Positions 28,416 to 37,239 are shown, counted from the stretch's first letter. The stretch is 64,000 nucleotides of DNA from Tritrichomonas musculus (GCA_039105265.1 JAPFFF010000027.1:1054001-1118000); one strand, 5' to 3'. The notes: a model not told the origin generated them from the letters alone. Made by a program: numbers and translations.

Positions 28416-28862
28416 TACAATTTGTTGTTGAACACCAACAAACAGTTGTGGTGTATTGATATTATATTTTTGTCTCATTTGTTCAATGAGTTCTTTTGTT
28501 TTCTTATCATTAACTTTCCTGATACTGTAATTATAATACTTGTATTCTTTAAATGATTGCTCTTCATTTGAACCTTCAACGAAGAACTCAATAGATGTTG
28601 TTGATATTCTTCTTCTAACATTTGATGTTAATGTTATATATTCGAGCCCGAGTTCAACAATCTTATCATAATATAATCGTTTGAATTCATTATCTTTGTT
28701 CTTCAATGATATGTATATCACTTTAGATTTATATGCAGCCTTTCCACAAGGTATTGGATATCTATCACACAGAATTGAGAAATCACATTGTTTGAACTTC
28801 TCTGATTCATCCAACATATCAATAAGTGAATTGATGTAATCATAAACTTTTGGTGTTGACAT
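28404..28862 (-). CDS. Unknown Maverick protein
   Basis: The 152-residue protein begins MSTPKVYDYINSLIDMLDE and has a mixed alpha/beta pattern with two cysteines near the N-terminus (KQCDFSILCDRYPIP). It is convergent with the ATPase gene. A run of AAAAATAAAAA on the plus strand, the complement of the element's promoter-like motif, lies about 35-45 bases upstream. No family is recognised. Confidence 0.6.
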   Translation of the reverse strand: MSTPKVYDYINSLIDMLDESEKFKQCDFSILCDRYPIPCGKAAYKSKVIYISLKNKDNEFKRLYYDKIVELGLEYITLTSNVRRRISTTSIEFFVEGSNEEQSFKEYKYYNYSIRKVNDKKTKELIEQMRQKYNINTPQLFVGVQQQIVLDE

Positions 28863-28932
28863 ATCTTTAGAGTGAAATTAAAAAACAAAAAACAAAAATA
28901 AAAACGTCATTGAAGACACTTCAGATATCTTT

Positions 28933-29139
28933 TTAATAAATGAGTTCTTCAAGTTCAGCAATTAATTCAGCAGGACCGTTGAATTTCTTTAGTTGTTCAA
29001 TAAAGTGATTTATCTCTTTTAGTACTCCGTCAACAACATCATCATTATCGTAGAGGTATTTTAATGCTGGTCTCCATCCTTTTAGCTTTTTGTTGATTCT
29101 ATTAATGAGGGTGCTTAATTGTTCGGCTTGGTTTGACAT
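28933..29139 (-). CDS. 68-residue protein encoded within the terminal repeat (right copy)
   Basis: This is the inverted copy of the gene at 8336-8542 and encodes an identical protein; only the stop codon differs (TAA here). Both copies point into the element. Identity between the copies could be kept by replication of the ends, since protein-primed elements copy from their tips. Confidence 0.7.
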   Translation of the reverse strand: MSNQAEQLSTLINRINKKLKGWRPALKYLYDNDDVVDGVLKEINHFIEQLKKFNGPAELIAELEELIY

Positions 29140-29303
29140 TATAAATTGCTGATAAAAAAATAAAAAATTTTTGAAAGTTCTATTTTTCGTTGTTGTTATT
29201 TTTGGTCAGGTTCAAAGATGTAAATTCAAAGATGAATATTCAAAAGTAGCAACCGTTAACTTTAAACTTTATCTGACCTCCCAAAAGCACACCCTTACTC
29301 TCT
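28934..29303. repeat. Right terminal inverted repeat (370 bp)
   Basis: This is the reverse complement of 8172-8541. Its outer tip reads CCCTTACTCTCT and is followed by the target duplication AACGTC at 29304-29309. Confidence 0.95.
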
Positions 29304-29309
29304 AACGTC
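29304..29309. repeat. Target site duplication AACGTC, right copy
   Basis: Right partner of 8166-8171. On the minus strand it reads GACGTT, encoding Asp-Val of the 18-residue repeat unit into which the Maverick inserted. Confidence 0.95.
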
Positions 29310-29870
29310 AACAGCGTGATGAGCGACGTGAGCTGTTGACTTGACAGTCTGATTGTCAACGTCAACAGCGTGATGAGCGACGTGAGCTGTTGACTTGACA
29401 GTCTGATTGTCAACGTCAACAGCGTGATGAGCGACGTGAGCTGTTGACTTGACAGTCTGATTGTCAACGTCAACAGCGTGATGAGCGACGTGAGCTGTTG
29501 ACTTGACAGTCTGATTGTCAACGTCAACAGCGTGATGAGCGACGTGAGCTGTTGACTTGACAGTCTGATTGTCGACGCCAACAGCGTGATGAGTGATGTG
29601 AGCCGTTGACGTGACGGTTTGGTTGTCAACGTCAACAGCGTGATTAGCAACGTGGGCTGTTGACTTGACAGTCTGATAGTCAACGTCAACAGAATGATGA
29701 GCGACGTGGGCTGTTGACTTGACAATCTGATTGTCAACGTCAACATTATGATGTACCACGTGTGCCGTTGACGCGACAACCCGATTGTCGACGTCAACGC
29801 TGTGGTGAGCTACATGAGCAGTTGACTCGACAGTCTGGTTGTCGACGTCAACGCTATGATGAACAAGATT
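29304..29870 (-). repeat. 54-bp coding tandem repeats, part right of the Maverick
   Basis: Ten complete units plus the first third of an eleventh encode 18-residue repeats around HHAVDVDNQTVKSTAHVA. The five units next to the Maverick are nearly or fully identical at DNA level, while the outer ones differ at several positions. With the part left of the Maverick the array has about fifteen units. Homogenised central copies point to recent unequal exchange. Confidence 0.9.
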
Positions 29871-30967
29871 AACATTGTTATGAGAAACATTATAGTTAGA
29901 GATATTATTATTAATGAAGCTATTATTAGTGAAACTATTACTATTATTAACATTGAACATATTGGTATTCATGACTGACATGTGATTTGAAAAGTCGGTG
30001 AAGTGATTATTGCAACCGATGTTGCACGAGAATGAGACCGCCAGCGAGTTTAATACATTGTATACATGGGAAACAAAAGGCGAACGCGGGAAGGAGTAAA
30101 AATTGAATGGAACCGCCGGAACCGTGCTCGGATGGACGAAGGTCTCAGGGAGGAGCACCTTCTGGCTGAGTTCTGCATCTGAAGCAGGTACTGCCGGGCG
30201 GTTACGGTCGAGTATTGGTTGCCCATTCGAAATGATCATTTGTCCTCGGGCAACCAATACACCTTCAACTGACTTATCCTTTGCAAGGTAACTCAGAGGG
30301 GAACGGGCAGCCAGTGAAGGATCGCTCGTAATGACGAACCAAGAGGGGTTCTGACCACCCTCTGAATTCGTCGGATTATAGTGTACTCCTGACTGCAGGA
30401 GTACCTCTGTCGTCCTTTGTGTATTAGGAACTATGAGATTTCTGGCGCAATTTGGTCGGCTCGTAGAATCACTTTGATGCGCATCTGATCTAAATTCTTC
30501 GGAATCTGAAAAGTCTGGGGAAACGTTGGAATCGCTCTGTGAGGTACTCCGTATGTTGATAGGAGCAGGTCCAACCGGCGGGTGCCGCTGCTCCGTAGGA
30601 TATGAAATTCGATCTGTGAGTGAGTATTGCGCGGGAAGATTATGAGGAACATTTGGAACATATCGAGGCTGTGTATTTGATTGAGTTGTGTTCGGGGCAA
30701 ACTGGTCCCCGTTTTGGTGCGTCTTTGAATTGATCTCTCTTTGGTTGCGAGATATTGGAGAAGTAGCGAGTTTGTTGTAATTTATATTGAAAGTGCTATC
30801 TACTGTATTAATTTGAGGCGAAAAACTGCGAAATTCGGGTGTTCCATTTCCATCATCATCTGAAAAATTTCCACCAAAATCATCAATTTTGGTATCAATC
30901 GAATCAGCGTCGAGTGCTAATTCGGAAAATCTAGGTTTGGTCGTGCAAAAAAGCATATATGAAAACT

Positions 30968-30976
30968 AAAAAAAAA
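30968..30976 (-). terminator. RNA polymerase III T-run after the tRNA
   Basis: Nine thymines on the minus strand follow directly after the tRNA discriminator base. This is a canonical polymerase III terminator and marks the last base of host DNA before the retroelement. Confidence 0.85.
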
Positions 30977-31050
30977 CTCCTCCCGTGTGGATCGAACACA
31001 CGACTTCCAGATTAACAGTCTGACACTCTAACCAACTGAGTTAGGGAGGA
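30977..31050 (-). tRNA. tRNA-Asn (anticodon GTT)
   Basis: The 74-base gene folds perfectly: acceptor TCCTCCC with GGGAGGA, D-arm ACTC with GAGT, anticodon stem TCAGA with TCTGG around the loop CTGTTAA (anticodon GTT), and T-arm GTGTG with CACAC around TTCGATC. The discriminator is G. The T-loop contains the internal B box. There is no intron. Nothing suggests it is a pseudogene. Confidence 0.95.
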
Positions 31051-31511
31051 AGCCTATAGGCCAAACCAAATATTTCTACAAATTAAAAATAAAAATTAAT
31101 CAAAATTTAAAATGTTTTTTAAAAAAATTCATTGAGTCTTGTTAAGAATATGAAAATTAAATCAATATAAAAAATAAACTTGAAAAATGTAATAAAACTA
31201 TGAATTTAAGAGATTTTTCCATTTATTTTAATTATTTATATTATATAACTTGAGCAACAAAGACGATACCAAAAAACATGACAACAACGAAATATTCGAT
31301 CTTTTTAAGATTAATAAACTAGTGATTCTTTTTGTTATAAAAAAAGAAGAATTTTTGACTGTTGATAAAACATTTGGCAAACAAATCATCAATGGAAATA
31401 TTCGACAGTATGTTGATTCCTAAGTATAATCCAAATGATAATGAGATAAAGAAAGGATTACTTGATAAATATATCAATACGTGTTGATTCGTAAAGATTT
31501 GGAGATAATTT
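31051..31511. other. AT-rich spacer with a possible DUF3447 relic
   Basis: No intact gene is visible. On the plus strand about 31287-31490 read in pieces as protein (NEIFDLFKINKLVILFVIKK, then after a stop YNPNDNEIKKGLLDKYINTC). This resembles the N-terminal part of the DUF3447 proteins found at 45346 and 61326. It is a short, stop-containing fragment and the similarity is weak. Confidence 0.3.
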
Positions 31512-32879
31512 CTATCCAAAACAGTCGAATTTCATATAACCAAGAATATGAATGTCATGATTTGAATGATTTTTAAGTGCGCAAGTTTCACATATTTTAA
31601 TTTTCCCAGATTTATCGCATGAACAACAAGTGTAACAAGCAGAAATATCATCTTTTTCAAGCACACTTCTATCACAGCAATTTCTATCATTATGAAGCAT
31701 TGGCATCATCATCATCTTGCAATTATTAGTTTTTTGGCAAGCACAACAGAAACTTTCAATTCCAACGAATTCAACCGAGTGATTTATATGACAATTAACT
31801 GCACAAGCCTCACAAATTCCAATCATTCCACATGACGAACAATTATACTTTCTCTGTTTAATTTTTTTATCTTTATACTCGAATGAATAATTTGGACAAT
31901 CAGTCAAATGTGACAGAGGGCCACCTTTATTATTCATAATGACGCACTTTTTGCCATTAAAACAATTTCCACAATCACAGAAAAATTTTGGATTGTCATT
32001 CAATCCAGCATAACAAAAAAAACTTACATCATGGCCTTTATGACAATGAAAAGCACACATTGAACAGCAGCCATTAATGTTAAAAAGTCCACAAGTTTTG
32101 CAATTATATAAAGTTTGTTTTGCGAATTCTTCTCCTGTGCGATAAAAAGTACAAATTGGCTTTCGCGACGAAATTTGACAGAGACATTGATTAAAGCAAT
32201 TACATGATTTATTCTTAACAATTCCAATATAGCGCAGATTGTGGCCGTTATGACACTTGATGGCACAATTCTGACAGATATACAAATCATCGGTGATGTG
32301 ACAGTCATCACATTGAAACATCGGTTGTTCTATCGGCGTTCCATATGTAATTTCATATGTACATCTTAATTTTCCTATTTTAGGCAAACTTTGACAATCA
32401 CAAAATTCTGGACAGTCGCAATAGAAGCCTCTTGAAGAGCTGTGTAGAAAAACATCATGCCCTTTGTGACACTTTTTTGCACATATTTCACAAATTCCAC
32501 AATCTCCAGTAATTTTGCAGGTTCGGCATTGATACCATTTTTGTTTTATGAATTTGTCACCCGTTGAGGCAAAAGTACAAATTGGCTCGATTTTTGGTAT
32601 TAATTTATTATCTGGTGGCTGAGGTGGATTGAGTTCAGGTGATATTAGATGCTTTCGATTGATTGAATCAGTTAATTGAAGGATAAGAACATTTTTGGTC
32701 CACTTATTGATAGGTTGATGACAAAATGGACATTCTATAATTTTTGAAATACAGGATTCACAAACTGTATGGCCACACTTTAGAATAATCATTGGAGTTC
32801 TTGATGGCGGTAACATTGCAAGATAACATACCGGACATTGAATGTTTTCAAGAAGATTTTCTATAAAACTATTATTCAT
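31512..32879 (-). CDS. RING finger protein with five UBR-box-like zinc modules
   Basis: The 455-residue protein has an N-terminal C3HC4 RING: C15, C18, C35, H37, C40, C43, C50 and C53 (QCPVCYL, LKCGHTVCESC, ECPFCHQPI). It is followed by five cysteine/histidine-rich modules. The first four start with CTF, CTY, CTF and CPN and carry a C-x2-C, then ICEICAKKCHKGHDV-like core and a CDC ending, as in UBR boxes. The fifth (CYTCCSCDKSGKIKIC) is shortened. UBR boxes bind destabilising N-terminal residues; RING domains recruit E2 enzymes. A ubiquitin ligase for N-degrons is a fair inference. The frame is intact despite many broken neighbours. Confidence 0.85.
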   Translation of the reverse strand: MNNSFIENLLENIQCPVCYLAMLPPSRTPMIILKCGHTVCESCISKIIECPFCHQPINKWTKNVLILQLTDSINRKHLISPELNPPQPPDNKLIPKIEPICTFASTGDKFIKQKWYQCRTCKITGDCGICEICAKKCHKGHDVFLHSSSRGFYCDCPEFCDCQSLPKIGKLRCTYEITYGTPIEQPMFQCDDCHITDDLYICQNCAIKCHNGHNLRYIGIVKNKSCNCFNQCLCQISSRKPICTFYRTGEEFAKQTLYNCKTCGLFNINGCCSMCAFHCHKGHDVSFFCYAGLNDNPKFFCDCGNCFNGKKCVIMNNKGGPLSHLTDCPNYSFEYKDKKIKQRKYNCSSCGMIGICEACAVNCHINHSVEFVGIESFCCACQKTNNCKMMMMPMLHNDRNCCDRSVLEKDDISACYTCCSCDKSGKIKICETCALKNHSNHDIHILGYMKFDCFG

Positions 32880-32940
32880 TAAAATAAACGATCATTTTAC
32901 ATTCAAAATTTTCTTAGCATATTTGGCTAAAACATTCTAA

Positions 32941-33750
32941 ATGGTTTTCATACTTCTCTTCTTATCTTTTATTAATTTTTCTAAATCAATTTTAGTTGAA
33001 AATCAAAATATTGAAGATTTATCAGAAGAAGAAAATAATATTGAAAATGATGATCAAGATATGCCTCCACCTAATGAAAAACAAGGCGAAGTATATGAAG
33101 CATGGCTAAAGAAAAAATTAGAGGTTCATCAAAAAATTGCTGAACTCGAAGCCCGCCATCATGAAGAAGAACTAGATGAAGATGATGAAGATTACCATCG
33201 CAAAATTGAGAAAATTGTTGAAGAAGAATTGGATAAAGAAAAATTTTATCAGGAATATGAACAAAATAAAAAGAAACAGGAAGAATCTTTAGAAAAAATT
33301 CAAGATGAAGACGAAATAGAAAATCATAATCATGATAATAACTTTTTAAATAACTTACAAAAGTTTAATGATGCTGCAAAGAGTCTCCACAATGAAATTA
33401 TCAAAGAATCAACTGACAAAAACTCACCAGAAAATAAAAAAATTAATCAAGAAACAATTCAAAAAGAGAACGTTAAACAAAATAACAAAGAAACTTCACA
33501 AATTGCAAATAACAACATCAAAGAACCAACAATTACAATTACTTCGAACCAAGAAATATCAAAACCTTTTGGAAATGAACAGATTAATGAAACAGAAAAT
33601 GTTTCACCATTCAAAAAAATTTATTTATTAATTCCTGTAGCGGTTTTGACGGTTATCGGTTTCATTCTAAAAATATTTAATAGACCGATCAAAAGATGGA
33701 TCAATCATAAAAGATCAGATGATCTTCCTAATTCATTAAAATACAGCTAA
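32941..33750 (+). CDS. Type I membrane protein with acidic coiled-coil ectodomain
   Basis: The protein begins with a signal peptide (MVFILLFLSFINFSKSILVE), continues with a highly acidic, glutamate-rich coiled-coil region to about residue 220, then a membrane span (LLIPVAVLTVIGFILKIF). A short basic cytoplasmic tail follows. The 269-residue gene is divergent from the RING-UBR gene, 61 bp apart. A run of more than twenty adenines begins directly after the stop. No family is recognised; a surface or secretory-pathway membrane protein is likely. Confidence 0.75.
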   Translation: MVFILLFLSFINFSKSILVENQNIEDLSEEENNIENDDQDMPPPNEKQGEVYEAWLKKKLEVHQKIAELEARHHEEELDEDDEDYHRKIEKIVEEELDKEKFYQEYEQNKKKQEESLEKIQDEDEIENHNHDNNFLNNLQKFNDAAKSLHNEIIKESTDKNSPENKKINQETIQKENVKQNNKETSQIANNNIKEPTITITSNQEISKPFGNEQINETENVSPFKKIYLLIPVAVLTVIGFILKIFNRPIKRWINHKRSDDLPNSLKYS

Positions 33751-34137
33751 AAAAAAAAAAAAAAAAAAAAATCTTGACATTTGTAATTGACTGAATTTTG
33801 GCATTTTATTTATAGAATTGTGACTAATCTTTATGAATAAAATATTTTGTAATTATAGTAAAAATTTTTTTATGCATTTATTGGAAAAATCCTTGAGTGA
33901 TAAATTCAAGTCAACTGATTAAAGATAATTTTTATTTGCAGATATTGAAAGATAATGAAGAGCTTTATTTATATTATAATGATCCTATTCATCTTTATTA
34001 TATCTATGACCATTAAAAATGCTTGAATAACTATTTTATATGCGATATTGCTGTTTATAAACTTGCATTATTTTAATAAAAACTCAAAAAAAAAAAAAAA
34101 AAAAAATGTAATTTCACTTTTTATAATTTATTGAGGA
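33751..34137. other. AT-rich intergenic stretch
   Basis: Two long adenine runs (33750-33771 and about 34084-34105) frame this region. I see no credible gene or RNA in it. A short frame around 33950-34030 is too poor in coding signal to call. Confidence 0.5.
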
Positions 34138-34695
34138 TCATTTAATGTATGTAGCTTTTGCCACAACATTTTTAGGACCTTCTTTATGTTCCGGTCTAGG
34201 TTTTCCGATTGCAACAGCCATTGCCAGAGTGTTCTTTTTGATTCCAATCAAATCTTCTGTTTTAGATTTGTCACCCCACAAGAGAGAACCAAGGCACATT
34301 GACTCCAATCCAAAATTGCGTGCAGCTATCATGATTGCCATTGAAACAATTCCAGCATCAATTGATGTGAATGTTGGATCAGCGCGCTCATTTTGAACCA
34401 AGAAGATCACGCATGGTGCATCACACGTAATTACATTGTTAACACCCAATTTTCTTTTTCGTGAGTTGAAATCATTCTGAAAATTTTCAGGCCAAGTAGA
34501 AAGTGTAACTTTTTGTATTTTTTCCAAAAGATCTTTTTTGGTAACAACAACAAGATCAATATCTTGTATATCGCATCCGGTTGGAGATTTCAATACAACT
34601 TTTACAATTTTTTCAAGAACATCATTTGGAATTGAATAATCTGGCTCATATTGACGAACAGTTCTTCTTCCATCAAGTGCTTGATAGGCATCCAT
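34138..34695 (-). CDS. Nitroreductase-family FMN protein
   Basis: The 185-residue protein matches the nitroreductase fold: GRRTVRQYEPDYSIPNDVLE near the N-terminus (the RRSxRxY FMN-binding segment), SPTGCDIQDIDLVVV, then SIDAGIVSMAIMIAARNFGL and the end motif AIGKPRPEHKEGP. These enzymes reduce nitro compounds or quinones with NAD(P)H, and in trichomonads such genes are relevant to nitroimidazole metabolism. I prefer the start at 34695 because an initiator-like TCATT lies 13 bases upstream, inside the alternative longer frame from 34716. The family is bacterial-like in trichomonads, so old lateral transfer is likely. Confidence 0.9.
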   Translation of the reverse strand: MDAYQALDGRRTVRQYEPDYSIPNDVLEKIVKVVLKSPTGCDIQDIDLVVVTKKDLLEKIQKVTLSTWPENFQNDFNSRKRKLGVNNVITCDAPCVIFLVQNERADPTFTSIDAGIVSMAIMIAARNFGLESMCLGSLLWGDKSKTEDLIGIKKNTLAMAVAIGKPRPEHKEGPKNVVAKATYIK

Positions 34696-34705
34696 TTTTA
34701 TAAAA

Positions 34706-34710
34706 AATGA
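34706..34710 (-). promoter_or_regulatory. Initiator-like TCATT of the nitroreductase gene
   Basis: On the minus strand TCATT lies about 13 bases before the preferred ATG at 34695. It fits the trichomonad TCAYW initiator and implies the upstream ATG at 34716 is not used. Confidence 0.45.
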
Positions 34711-34941
34711 AATCATTTATATATTATTCATATAATTATTCAATACAATTAGTCGGCTAATCTTTACCTCAGAAAATTCAATGATCCTTTCAATTTATTC
34801 TTTGAATTAACAGACGTTCAAAATATGAATTTCATATTTGAAAACAAAAATAATTCATTTTTATAATAACAATCTTGTTCTTGGCCTAAATTTTGTTTTT
34901 GTAATTAAGTATATTTAATTCAGAAAATAATTTCAAAATCA

Positions 34942-35857
34942 ATGATGAAATTAAGATTTACATTCAACTTTTATGCTTTAACTGCATGTAGTGCGTATAT
35001 TAATACAGCTTTGAGAATTTATAGATTAAAAAATATTCATTCTTTCATGGAATGCTATAGAATTGCTTCCTAAAACGAAAATGGATCTCCAGCAGAATCT
35101 ATCAGGCTACTTGAGGAACATTTTCAATTGGGAATTAAATGTAATTTCAAAATTCAATAGACATAAAAGATGTATTGATGATGTCAGTTATCCTTAGTTT
35201 TGGAACAAGTGAAGAAGGGTTTGAATGTGTAGAAAATGGAGAATTCTTAAAATACCAAACCCATCATGAAACCCAATATGGACTTGCTCCATTAATTGAA
35301 GAATATGATTTTGAAAAAAATTGTTATATATGTAAAAACTCATGGGAAGATAAAGCAGAACGTTTCTTTTTCACAGAATCAGCAGCACATTGGGTAAAGT
35401 TTACTCGCGTTTATATCGATAAAGAAAGTATAAAGGACAAAAATTATCCACTGTTCAAACCAAATGTTACAAAATTTTTCGGAAATATTCAAAATAAAAA
35501 AAAAAAGAATTCGTTTTAATTGATGAAAATACATCAATTTATTCTGACAAATACATAAAATTAGGTGAAAAACCAGAAAATGACGGAGTTTTTATATATT
35601 TGGGGATTGATGATGATCAATATATAAAAATTGAATTAAAAAGACCACAAGAACAAAATCCAGAATATTTTAATATCAACCAAGAATTAAAAAGAAGAAA
35701 TCTTCCTATTCTTAATGATCAACATGCAAGATATAATCATAACAATGATAACGATAACGATGATTCATTTCCCTCTGCCTTAGGAGGTGTCATCATTGGA
35801 GGTTCCATATTTTCTGCAGTTTTTATGATTTGTCATGCTGTAATGAAGCTTCATTAA
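34942..35857 (+). pseudogene. Broken papain-like peptidase-related gene with C-terminal membrane span
   Basis: The frame from 34942 (MMKLRFTFNFYALTACSAYI) is interrupted by a stop near 35073 and another near 35157. Coding then resumes at 35175 and shifts frame in a ten-adenine run near 35505. Segments TACSAYINTALRIY, NENGSPAESIRLLEEHFQLG and NCYICKNSWEDK are reminiscent of the papain CWA, NGG and KNSW regions. The last piece ends in a membrane span (GGVIIGGSIFSAVFMICHAV). The catalytic histidine region reads YGLAPLIEEYD, lacking histidine. It is a relic of a membrane-anchored papain-like protein, assignment moderate. Confidence 0.5.
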
Positions 35858-35995
35858 TAAGTATAATTATTAAATTACTAAAGTTTTGTTTACAGTCATA
35901 ATATCCAAATTAAATGCATATATATAGTTAGTTCATTAAAAAATTTCACCAAAAAATACAAAATTAAAGACAATTGTTTAATTTTAAAAATTAAT

Positions 35996-36300
35996 TTACT
36001 GATCAGCATTTATGCATTTTTGGTATGCTGCCATTTTGATATATCTTTCGCCTTCTTTTTGATTGGCTGGAATTCCATCACCAGTGTCCAACATTCTTCC
36101 ATAATTGAACATTAACTCTAACGCAAACTTTTTCAGCAGACACTTAAAAATATCTCTCTGCTTCGTTCTTGTCAACAGAAACACCGACAACGCTTTGTAA
36201 TATCCGACAAAAATTATTCATTGATTCAATTTGTGCCATTTCAGCAGCTATTTTATAATTAACGGTTATCAAATGCACATTGGCATATCGAATTGAGAGA
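35996..36300 (-). pseudogene. Sel1-repeat gene fragment
   Basis: Reading the minus strand in pieces gives NYKIAAEMAQIESMNNFCR, then VGVSVDKNEAERYF with a stop, and in another frame YGRMLDTGDGIPANQKEGER and YIKMAAYQKC. These are typical Sel1-like repeat units of the kind that follow kinases in this lineage (compare 58420-60018). It has at least one stop and one frameshift and no start. Confidence 0.65.
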
Positions 36301-36479
36301 AGAGAGGATGCCTACTTTTGTAAGTGATGTGAACTTCATTCAATATATATATAAAGTAAACTTTTCAAAAAGTTTCTTTTTTTTTAAAAAAAAAAAAAAA
36401 CAAAATCTATGTATACTTATAAAAAAAATATATATAAATTAGTTAATTCTTTATTAATTTCGGTTTTTCAAAGTGAAAA

Positions 36480-37002
36480 TCATTGAGAAAGCAATTGTAT
36501 AACTTTCAAATTTTTAGAATAATCGATTGCTTTTTTCCCTTGTGAATCTTTGATATTAATATCAATTCCTTTCTTTTTTAATAAAAGCATTAGGATTCCA
36601 AGATCACCGATTTCAGCAGCAAGGTGTAATGCTGTTTTTTCTTCATTTGGCATGTTTCCTGAATAAATGAATGATTTTTCATTTACATCAATGTCTAATC
36701 TCTCTAGAAAGAGAGCAGTTTTTTTCAAAAACTTCGATTTCATTTCTAATTATTGCCTTTATTGATCTCTGATTTATGTCTATTATATCTGACTGGAAGT
36801 AAAATTCTTGAGACAGCATTAATTGAATTATTTCATTTCTTTCATACTCAATTGCAAACTGCAAGGGTGTCATTTCATTTATTGTATCTCCATCTTTTAT
36901 TTTATATATCAAGTTGATATTAGATATATAACTAGATAAAAAAAATTTGGTGATTTCAGTGTTTCCTTTCTCAATTATAGAAAATAATGGAGCCTTATTC
37001 AT
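36480..37002 (-). pseudogene. Ankyrin-repeat gene fragment with frameshift
   Basis: The 5' piece starts MNKAPLFSIIEKGNTEITKF and ends its good sequence near IIRNEIEVFEK. The 3' piece continues the same repeat in another frame with LERLDIDVNEKSFIYSG and TALHLAAEIGDLGILMLL. The switch falls in a short T/A run near 36718-36735. Ankyrin repeats are clear in the second piece. It looks like the 3' end of a longer ankyrin gene. Confidence 0.7.
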
Positions 37003-37239
37003 CGAAATATAAAATTTTAAATATCATCGAAATATATATTCTTAAATCCTATAGAAATACATAATTTTAAATTCTATTGAAATATTGGATTTAAAATGAA
37101 ATTAAAATACATGATTTTGAATATTATTGAATAGAAGAATTAGTGGTCTGTTAAAATTTATTTTGACAATAAAAATTTATTTTATCAAAAAGTTCTATAC
37201 TTCAATCTTTTTGAATATGATAAAATTTTATATTCATCC

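Larger units (their letters stand above)
8172..29303. mobile_element. Complete Maverick/Polinton element, 21,132 bp
   Basis: The element is bounded by perfect 370-bp terminal inverted repeats starting AGAGAGTAAGGG and by the duplication AACGTC. It encodes major capsid protein, a candidate minor capsid protein, packaging ATPase, integrase, DNA polymerase B, an HNH endonuclease, a long fibre-like protein, an amphipathic small protein and about a dozen unknown small genes. Every large gene is uninterrupted. Identical repeats and intact frames suggest recent insertion. The gene set matches what has been called a polintovirus, able in principle to form virions. No Ulp1/adenain-type protease was recognised. 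Confidence 0.95.
4638..30956 (-). mobile_element. R2/NeSL-like non-LTR retroelement, split by two Mavericks
   Basis: Three pieces on the minus strand (30956-29304, 8165-6207 and 6206-4638) are consecutive parts of one long reading frame of roughly 1,727 codons. It continues past the left Maverick, outside the window. The order is: a serine/asparagine-rich N-terminal region, about fifteen 18-residue repeats, three C2H2 zinc fingers, and a reverse transcriptase of LINE type. Zinc fingers ahead of the reverse transcriptase are known in the R2 superfamily, whose restriction-like endonuclease would lie downstream, beyond view. The piece is distinctly richer in GC than the host DNA to its right. 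It begins about 20 bp downstream of a tRNA-Asn gene. Confidence 0.8.
29304..30956 (-). pseudogene. N-terminal part of the split retroelement protein
   Basis: The 551-codon segment starts at an ATG (30956) 11 bases after the T-run that ends the tRNA gene. A TCATA initiator-like motif lies directly before it. The first about 340 residues are low-complexity, rich in serine, asparagine and proline, with no recognised domain. From about residue 355 the 18-residue repeats follow and run to the Maverick. The two residues and stop beyond 29304 come from the Maverick tip. The frame continues at 8165 toward the zinc fingers. Whether this whole region belongs to the retroelement or is a host gene joined to it is unproven; the unbroken frame favours one gene. 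Confidence 0.75.

Noticed and set aside
29240-29797. A 185-codon minus-strand frame with the same SSQQLTSLITLL repeats
   Set aside because: Out-of-frame reading of the 54-bp repeats and part of the Maverick terminal repeat.
29304-29870. CRISPR-like array of identical repeats
   Set aside because: Units are contiguous with no spacers, encode protein in frame and lie in a eukaryotic retroelement.
35175-35519. Intact small secreted protein
   Set aside because: Its sequence continues in both directions across stops and a frameshift, so it is part of a broken longer gene.
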